Shown one piece after another: positions 45,101-54,100 of a DNA stretch of 64,000 nucleotides. The stretch is taken from the NCBI GenBank assembly GCA_037951105.1, contig JBAMJV010003226.1, forward strand, positions 150,966 through 214,965, given 5' to 3'. The notes under the pieces are model-generated. The model did no database searches. It saw only the letters and a program-made list of their open reading frames with translations, and was not told the DNA's origin. Position 1 is the stretch's first letter. Each line of letters begins with the position of its first letter. This DNA is from Echinarachnius parma. Taxonomy: Eukaryota; Echinodermata; Echinoidea; Clypeasteroida; Echinarachniidae. Made by a program: the position numbers and the translations under genes.

Positions 45101-48100
45101 TGGGGTTTGGTGCAGTTTGACTCGCTTAAAGTGGGGTTTGGCGAGGAAGTGGGGTTTTGCACGGTTTGACTCGCTTAAAGTGGGGTTATGCCTGGTTTGA
45201 CTCACTAAAGTGGGGTTTGGTGCAGTTTGACTTGCTAAAGTGGGGTTTGGCATGGTTTGACTCGCTTAAAGTGGGGTTTGGCTTTGATTGACTCGCTAAA
45301 AGTGGGGTTTGGCGCAGTTTGACTCGCTTAAAGTGGGGTTTGGCGCGGTTTGAATCGCTTAAAGTGGGGCTTGGCGCGGTTTGACTCGCTTAAACTGGGG
45401 TTTGGCACGGTTTGACTCGCATAAAGTGGAGTTTGGCGCTGTTTGACTCACTTAAAGTGACCGCTAATCATAAGGGTAAACTGGTCGTAAGGACCGCTAT
45501 TCATACGGGTCATCTTGTCATAAGGTCCGCTATTCATATGGGTCAACTTGTCATAAGGACCGCTATTCATGAGGGTCAACTCGTAATAAGGACCGCTATA
45601 CATAATTTGAAAAGGGTTCATTAATCATATGGGTTGCTATTCATATTCCATGAAGGGGTGATTGATTGCACAAACATGAAGTTAATAGAAAATTAGCATA
45701 GGAAGAAGAGTTATTATCATAAATATATAATTAATTCACTGAAAGAAGGATAATGTAACGCCATGTGGTATCCTGAACAAGGGATTAATAGTTCAGTGAC
45801 ATGTTTATTGAATACAATAAATTAGAGACAAGTATTACATGTTTTTGTATAAGTTTGTAAGTTTATTATTAAATCATGCATATAAACTATATTTAGATTA
45901 TTATTAAAATATTATTTTAGAGCAATCGCCATACTACATTGTATCTTTAAACGATCACAATGCAATAAGTTAATGTAGTCTCAAATCAAGTCATACATTT
46001 TCCCCTACTGAGATATGTACATGTATGTTGTATCTCATTCAAGCAAGGAGGTAGTACTTCCTTGATTCAAAGGATTAGTAGCCTTGTGTATTGAGCAAAT
46101 AAAAAACAAGCATCCTTGCCTTGCATATTAGTGTGTGCCTATATTAGCGTATCGTGCATAGAAATTATTCTAGATGATGATTAGTGTATTATATTAGAGC
46201 AATCGATGAACTATGGTGTCTTCAAATGATCAAGACACAAAATAAATTTTCCTTCCTGTGATATGTACATGTATTTGGTATCCCGTCTAATGGGTAGAAC
46301 AAATTAGAAACAAACATTCAGGCCTTGCAAATAAGTGTGTGCTTGTATTAGTATATCATGCAAATAAATTACTGTATAACATATTACAGGCAAGTAGTCA
46401 GGATTTTTCAAAGGAGGGTGTGTAATTTACAAAAGTGGACTGAGACCGTTTGTGGCCGAGACGGAGTTGTGTAAGGCGAGGGGGGGGGGGGGGGGGGATG
46501 TGTGATTGTGGCCACGACCTATAATGGCCGATACCGTGACCGAGACCTAACCCCCTCCTGGCTACAGGCCTGTATTATTATTAGAGTATTATAGTAGACC
46601 AAGCACTGAACTATGGTGCTTTCAAATTATAAATTCACAAATCTAATCATACATTTTCCTACAAGGGATTCATGTTTACTGGTTGGAACAATCTAGAAAC
46701 GAGCATCCACGGTCACCATTTTTAGCATGTATCATACATGTACATGTATGTTTATAATGGGATAATAGATGCATGCAAACTATACTAGAGCATATATCAG
46801 AGCAATTAATTGCCACATTATAATGCTATCAAACATTCACAACACAATTTCAAATCATAATTGCTCTCTACCAATACAAATAATGACATCATGGGACCAA
46901 TTAGATCATAACACTTGACAATACAATAGCAAAATGATATCCAGATCGGATTCCAGTTAAGTTCAAGTGATCATTTAAATTCTATTAAGGATTTCCGACC
47001 CGAAAGTGATATTTGAGACCCGAAAGTGATATTTGAGACTTAAAGGGGTAGTTTAGTTTTGGTAGAGAGGGCGCTGCACATCACAATTTTTTTGTGAGGT
47101 AATGAAAAATTGAGTGTCGAATTTGAGAGAACATGCCATTTTAATGGCAGAATAAACTTTATTTGGTCAAAATCGATCCAGAAACGGCTGAAATATCAAT
47201 AAATATATCTGATCTTATAATTATTTGGGGCCCAAATAATTAGATGATTTTTAGAAAAAAATAAAAAAATGCTTGCACTTTTTCAAAAATTTTCAAAAAC
47301 GTTTTTTAAATAGTTGTTGATGATCTCGCTATTTAATCATTATATCAATAAAACATCACATGCATATAAATGTTGTATGAAAAATGGTTGAAACCAATGC
47401 CTTTTTAAAAAGCGTCCTCTTGTTTCAATGGCTCTTTTTGAATGATAACAGGTTTTTTACTTAGTCGTTTGTAATTTTGAATACCTTTCGAGCATGGTGG
47501 AGTTATAACTATTAGTTTATAATGTTACTGTGCAGGTTTTGGCTACTTTAGTTCAGCCTTACCAAAACTAAACTACCCCTTTAAGCATAAGTCTCGGTCA
47601 CGGTATCGGCCATTATAGGTCGTGGCCACAATCACACATCCCCCCCCCCCTCGCCTTACACAACTCCGTCTCGGCCACAAACGGTCTCAGTCCACTTTTG
47701 TAAATTACACACCCTCCTTTGAAAAATCCTGACTACTTGCCTGTAATATGTTATACAGTAATTTATTTGCATATTCATGTTTACTGGTTGGAACAATCTA
47801 GAAACGAGCATCCATGGTCACCATTTTTAGCATGTATCATACATGTACATGTATGTTTATAATGGGATAATAGATGCATGCAAACTATACTAGAGCATAT
47901 ATCAGAGCAATTAATTGCCACATTATAATGCCATCAAACATTCACAACACAATTTCAAATCATAATTGCTCTCTACCAATACAAATAATGACATCATGGG
48001 ACCAATTAGCTCATAACACTTGACAATACAATAGCAACATGATATCCAGATCGGATTCCAGTTAAGTTCAAGTGATCAATTAAATTCTATTAAGGATTTC

Positions 48101-51100
48101 CGACGGAAAGTGATATTTGAGACATAAAGCATACAGTAAAGATTCTCCTGGATGATGTGTGACAGTTTTATTCTATAAAAAGAACACTGCTTATCTAGTG
48201 AAAAAGAGTGAACATTGATGTAAGATTTTATCACCTTCTGCCCACTGAATTTGACTACAATCAACAATCATTCCGGAATGCTTTTCCTTCTTCTGTTACC
48301 ATAAGCCAAACCACATGGTACAAGAGAAATATTGAAGTGATTTTGGTTGAATTTGACCAATTTAATGGATCACTTTCAGGCTGCATCACTTTGCATGATC
48401 CCTTGCACTTTGCCTTTTTACCTTTGGTTTATGTCAGCTTTGCATATTTGTATATACATACATTATTATAGTGAGTAGGGAAAATAACATAATATAATAA
48501 CTTCACTAAAAAATAAGGTTGTGTTAGTATTAGTAATACCACAAATCAAATCACACATTACAAAACATTAGTAAAATATAGCTAGCATGCGAGGAGCGAA
48601 ATACTTTGCCGTGCTATGCATAAACTTACCATTATCTTTGGATATTGATAATGCTGTAAAGCGATTTCAAAATTGATATTATGGGATGACAAAAAACAAA
48701 AGATATTGCGTGATGTCAAAACAATAAATAATGCTCAGCCATATGAAAACAAAATGGAAATACAAATGAAATAATCAAAATATCATGAACATATCAAACT
48801 TATATGGACAACTGAACTTGACACATTATCATTATCATAACAAAAATGTTAAATGTAAAAATTATGTGGTCCCGAAATACCTAGGCTTGAGCCTATGGAA
48901 AATGTGTGTTATACCAAAATCAAACAGCCCTTGTATGGATTAAAATTCATTGAAATAAAATAAAATTCATTGAAACAAAATATTTGTTAACAGCACAAAG
49001 CAAAAGTAAAAGTCAGAGCAAAGTGAAAATACATTTCATGGCGTAACCTATTCAGGACTGGTCACAAAATTACCTGGTCTATGGTGGATGGGTATAACAC
49101 CAGGGGGGTGTTTCACAAAGATCCTAAGTTTAACTTAACTCTAAGTTTGACTTAAAAAGTATGGTAAGCCATTTGTAACCTTGGAATAAAATATATTCCA
49201 AGGCAAAAATGCAAGTATTTTAGACTTTTCATAGATTTTTACATCAAGAACATGAAATCCCCTTAATGATAGAGAATATCAATGATTTGTATCAACATTG
49301 TATGCCTTATAAAAGAAATGTTACAAAATTGTTTCAAAGAAACTAAGGGCTTTCCATATCTTCTAAGTCCAACTTTAAGAGTTAAGTTCAACTTAGGATC
49401 TTTGTGAAACACCCCCCAGGATAAACAAAAACTTTAACAGGTTTGATGATATATCAACCAAGTAAAAACAAAATAAAATTACTGACATTTGATATGAACT
49501 TGATATGAAATTAGTTAAAATAAAATAATTCAATGAGATTGCACGTTTGCATAAAAGAAAAACAAATATTGCCTTTCATGAATGAAGCGCCTTAGGATCA
49601 GTTAATTCTGAGTATAATTATGCTCAGGTCAATTCTTTAATTACATGATTTATATTATATGTGACTGGCTATAGAAAAACCCGGCACTTGTCGGTAATTC
49701 ATGTTTTGAAGAAATGGGCATTTTAAGTTCACATAATGTGTGTAAAAAACGTATGGTTGTAAAATTGAAACAATCATATCTTCGCCAATTATTGACCAAT
49801 TTTTTAGAACAAAGCATTAAATAAAAGCTTGTGATGAGGCCTTTCTAATGGTATAAAAACCTACTTTTTGATTTTTACCGACAAGTGCAGGGTTTTGCTA
49901 TAGCCGGTCACATATGGTACGGGCAACTACTTTTGGCTGATCTAAATCTACTTTTTGATTTTTACCGACAAGTGCAGGGTTTTGCTATAGCCGGTCACAC
50001 ATTGTACGGGCAACTACTTTTGGCTGATCTAAATCTACTTTTTGATTTTTACCGACAAGTGCAGGGTTTTGCTATAGCCGGTCACATATGGTACGGGCAA
50101 CTACTTTTGGCTGATCTAAATCTACTTCTTTTTTTTTACCGATAAGTGCAGGGTTTTGCTATAGCCGGTCACATATGGTACGGGCAACTACTTTAGGCTG
50201 ATCTAAATCTACTTTTTGATTTTTACCGACAAGTGCAGGGTTTTGCTATAGCCGGTCACATATTGTACGGGCAACTACTTTTGGCTGATCTAAATCTACT
50301 TTTTGATTTTTACCGACAAGTGCAGGGTTTTGCTATAGCCGGTCACATATTGTACGGGCAACTACTTTTGGCTGATCGGGTAACTAGATTTTCAAACTGC
50401 CAATGACAGAAAGAGAACATTTTGTATGCTTTCTGGTTAAACCTCCATAGACTTTGAAGTCTTTATCAAATAAATTAAAAAAAAATTGTTTTGGGCAACC
50501 AATATTTTATAGGGAAATTATTTCACTGGCCCAAACAGGTCTGACAGGTACATGTAAGTAGTACACTAATTTAGTGTGGAGCCTTGGGTTGGGCCATTTT
50601 TGGGATACCATGGTGATGAATATTTTATGTTTGTTCATGATAATGCATACTGAATGAATGAAATAATAATGCTTGATGATAATCTGCAGTGACAATAAAT
50701 ATCCGATATGTGTGTGTATTTCATGCCGGTAATGATGGTGCGTGATAGTTCATAATTGCACTATATGGTTACAAAGTGGTCTCTACTTGATACGTTACTG
50801 GGGTACCATTTAAAGGGGATAGGATTGAACCAAACATTTCTTATATTTCTTACAGAAATTGTCACCACTTCATCGGGTACACCTGTTAAAGGGGTCAAAT
50901 ATACCTTGCAAATGCCTACCCAATTAAGCGGAGACAATATCGAGCAGGGGGTGTATTCAGAAAACAATTTAAAGTTAACATTTATTGTGTTTCCGTCATA
51001 TCTACGTCACTAAAATATAATTGAACAAATCGCTTTTCTTTTAGTACAGTTTCAGAATACAGATTTGCCTAAAATATTTGAGTGACGTAGATACAATAGA

Positions 51101-54100
51101 TTTTTAGCTTAAAATAGTTTTCACAATACACCCCCAGTAACATAACTGGCAAGTTACAGATACTCACTGCTTGTTGAATGTCCGAGTTTGAGACGATGAT
51201 AACGTTTGGCGGATCACCGATGGCCGTTGCAGTGCCACCGATGTTTGAGAAAACCACCTCGGCGATGAGGACGTAGCGAGGATCGATGTCGAGCACTTCA
51301 CAAAGACTGAAACGAAGACAAAGAAATAGCATTCATTTGCGTAATGATAATACAAACTATTTCTTCCCATGTTTATTCCATACTGTATTAAAGACTTGCA
51401 ATGGGGAAATTCGAGTATTTTGTAAAAACAGGTCCCATAATATGGCGACAGGAGTCAAATAGTTGTAAACCTAGAGGAATGCAAAGACGATTTCATCTCC
51501 TCAATATCACCAACATTCCATGAAATGATTGAGAATTTCATCTCCTCACTATCACCAACATTCCATGAAATGCTTGACATGCTTGCTTGCAGGCAGCTCG
51601 GCTACAGCCAGGGTAATACAGTAAAATGCGCCTCAAGAGAATTTCTAGATTGATGGCGCAATATAAATGCTTGTCTATTATTATTGTTATCATCATTACT
51701 ATCATCAGCAGCAGGAGCAGCATTTAATTGAGCATTATTATCATCGCTGTCATCATCATCATCACCATCATGATCATGATCGTCACCAGCCTCATCATCA
51801 TCATCATCATCATCACCACCATCACCATCATCATTAATGACCATGATTGTCAACACTCTCATCATCATTATAATTATTATCATCATCACCACCATCATAA
51901 ATTAACATGATCATTGTCGTCTTCATGATTTATCGTCATCAGTGTCCTACGGAGAACAGAAAGGTTTTTAATACCTGATAGTGACTGGGGTCAGGAGCAG
52001 AATGGTGGTCACGTTGTCCAGGAATGCGGACACTATCCCAGAGAAGAAGCAGAGAATCGTCACCAGAGTCCAGATCTTTCCCTTGGCCAACTTGTAGGCG
52101 AGGAGAGCACAGTAGTCAAAGAAACCCGTCTCTGAGAAGATGGCTACGATTGTCATCTGCAGAGAAAAGAAGATAATGATTAAGGGGCCTCTGAGAATCT
52201 AGCTTAGAAGATAATGGATCTAATAACTTTGTAGACAAATATGCCCAAACTAACACAGGGTTGATAAAATGTGTATTTCTGTGATCCGATAAGTCTTCTA
52301 AATGATGTGTGAAAATTCCATGTTTAATGAATGTCATATGGCCGAGCATTGAGTGAAATTGCTAAGCAATATTTGCTCGCTCAATGCCATAACTTTGTAC
52401 ATAGTGGATATGCTCCAAGTGAGACTTTCAAATTCAGACATATCTATCCAAAATTTGACACGCCCAGCGTATTCTGGAAATTCTCACTGCATGTGCAAAG
52501 GGGTTGGGATGGTGTCGGTGCTGGCAGGGGCAGTGACAGTGGCAGTAGCGGTGGAGGAAGAGGAGGAGGAGGAGGAGAGAAGGAGGAGGAGAGAAGGAGG
52601 AGGAGAGAAGGAGGAGGAGAGAAGGAGGAGGAGGAGGAGCAGGAGGAGGAGGAGGAGGAGGAGGAGGAGGAGGAGGAGGAGGAGGAGGAGGAGGAGGAGG
52701 AGGAGGAGGAGAAGGAGAGAAGGAGGAGGAGAGAAGGAGGAGGAGAGAAGGAGGAGGAGAGAAGGAGGAGGAGAGAAGGAGGAGGAGAGAAGGAGGAGGA
52801 GGAGGAGGAGGAGGAGGAGGAGGAGGAGGAGGAGGAGGAGGAGAGAAGGAGGAAGAGGAGGAGGAGGAGGAGAGAAGGAGGAGGAGGAGGAGGAGGAGGA
52901 GAAGAAGGGGAGAAGGAGGAGGAGAGAAGGAGGAGGAGAGAAGGAGGAGGAGGAGGAGGAGGAGGAGGAGGAGGAGGAGGAGGAGGAGGAGGAGGAGGAG
53001 GAGGAGGAGAAGGAGAGAAGGAGGAGGAGAGAAGGAGGAGGAGAGAAGGAGGAGGAGAGAAGGAGGAGAGGAGGAGAGAAGGAGGAGAGAAGGAGGAGGA
53101 GGAGGAGGAGGAGGAGAGAAGGAGGAGGAGAGAAGGAGGAGGAGAGAAGGAGGAGGACGAGGAGGAGGAGGAGGAGGAGGAGGAGAAGAAGAAGAAGAAG
53201 AAGAAGAAGAAGAAGAAGAATTAATTCAACGTCTGCAGTGTTATACTTGAAGCATGTTCTGAGTTAATACTGACCATTCCCCAGAGTAGTGCCAGTGTGT
53301 CATAATCCAGCCATTCCATGATCGTCTCCAGCGATGGTCGCTCATTGAAGCTGGTCAGTACGGCCAGAGCAGCAAATGACCCTAGCATGGCTGCTGTTGT
53401 CCTGTGAACCAGCTGAAAAGCAGAACAAAACAATTGTTAGAATTATTTGTTCAAAACAAAAAACAAACAAAAACATTCACACATACATATTTCAACAAAG
53501 TCACTGTTTCAGTCTGTATTTTTCTTGCATGGAATGCCTGTTGTCCCAATGTTAAGCTAAAGAGTTTGTCATATTGTAGCAAAGACCTGTTAAAACACAA
53601 TTATTTCATATACAGTACATGATTCAGGGATGCCAGTGGCAAATGGCTCCAGGGCCTGACAATTTGTGGAGACTCAAAATAATCACGAGCGCGAAGCACA
53701 AAGTCCCTTTAGCCGGGGTCCATGGCCCGCTTTAGGGCCCTTGAAGCTCTGGGGTTCCAGATGCTCCAGCCCGTTCCAGCCGGAACTATGGTTAAAAAAC
53801 CCCGGAAAAGCCCGAATTCCGGCTATAGCCAGAACTCTGGCATCCCTGAATTGATTGTTTCCAGTTTTGGTCGCTCGTTGAAGCTGGTCAGCACGGCCAG
53901 AGCAGTAAATGACCCTAGCATGGCTGCTGTTGTCCTGTGAACCATTAAAAGCAGAAACAAAATAATTGCAAGAAAGCAGTGTCATTAAAATACAATATTA
54001 CAATTACTAGTAGTAACATCATTCAACCATTTCATGTTTTCTTTTGCATAGGTCACTTGTCCTGTTTTTAGGCCTAAGACATGGGCATATTATAAGAAAT

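Noticed and set aside
45002..45253. 83-codon frame of repeated NPTL / KPHF text
   Set aside because: It is a translation of the 31-bp satellite.
49885..50145. 86-codon frame with three identical 29-residue repeats
   Set aside because: It is a reading of the 87-bp satellite. The period is a multiple of three, so the frame stays open by chance.
52331..53267. Two ~300-codon + strand frames rich in Glu, Arg and Gly
   Set aside because: They are translations of the (GGA)n tract in an intron of a minus-strand gene, with no complexity outside the repeat.
53866..53970. Alternative exon 4
   Set aside because: The acceptor AG is lost and the copy is truncated, so it cannot replace exon 4.
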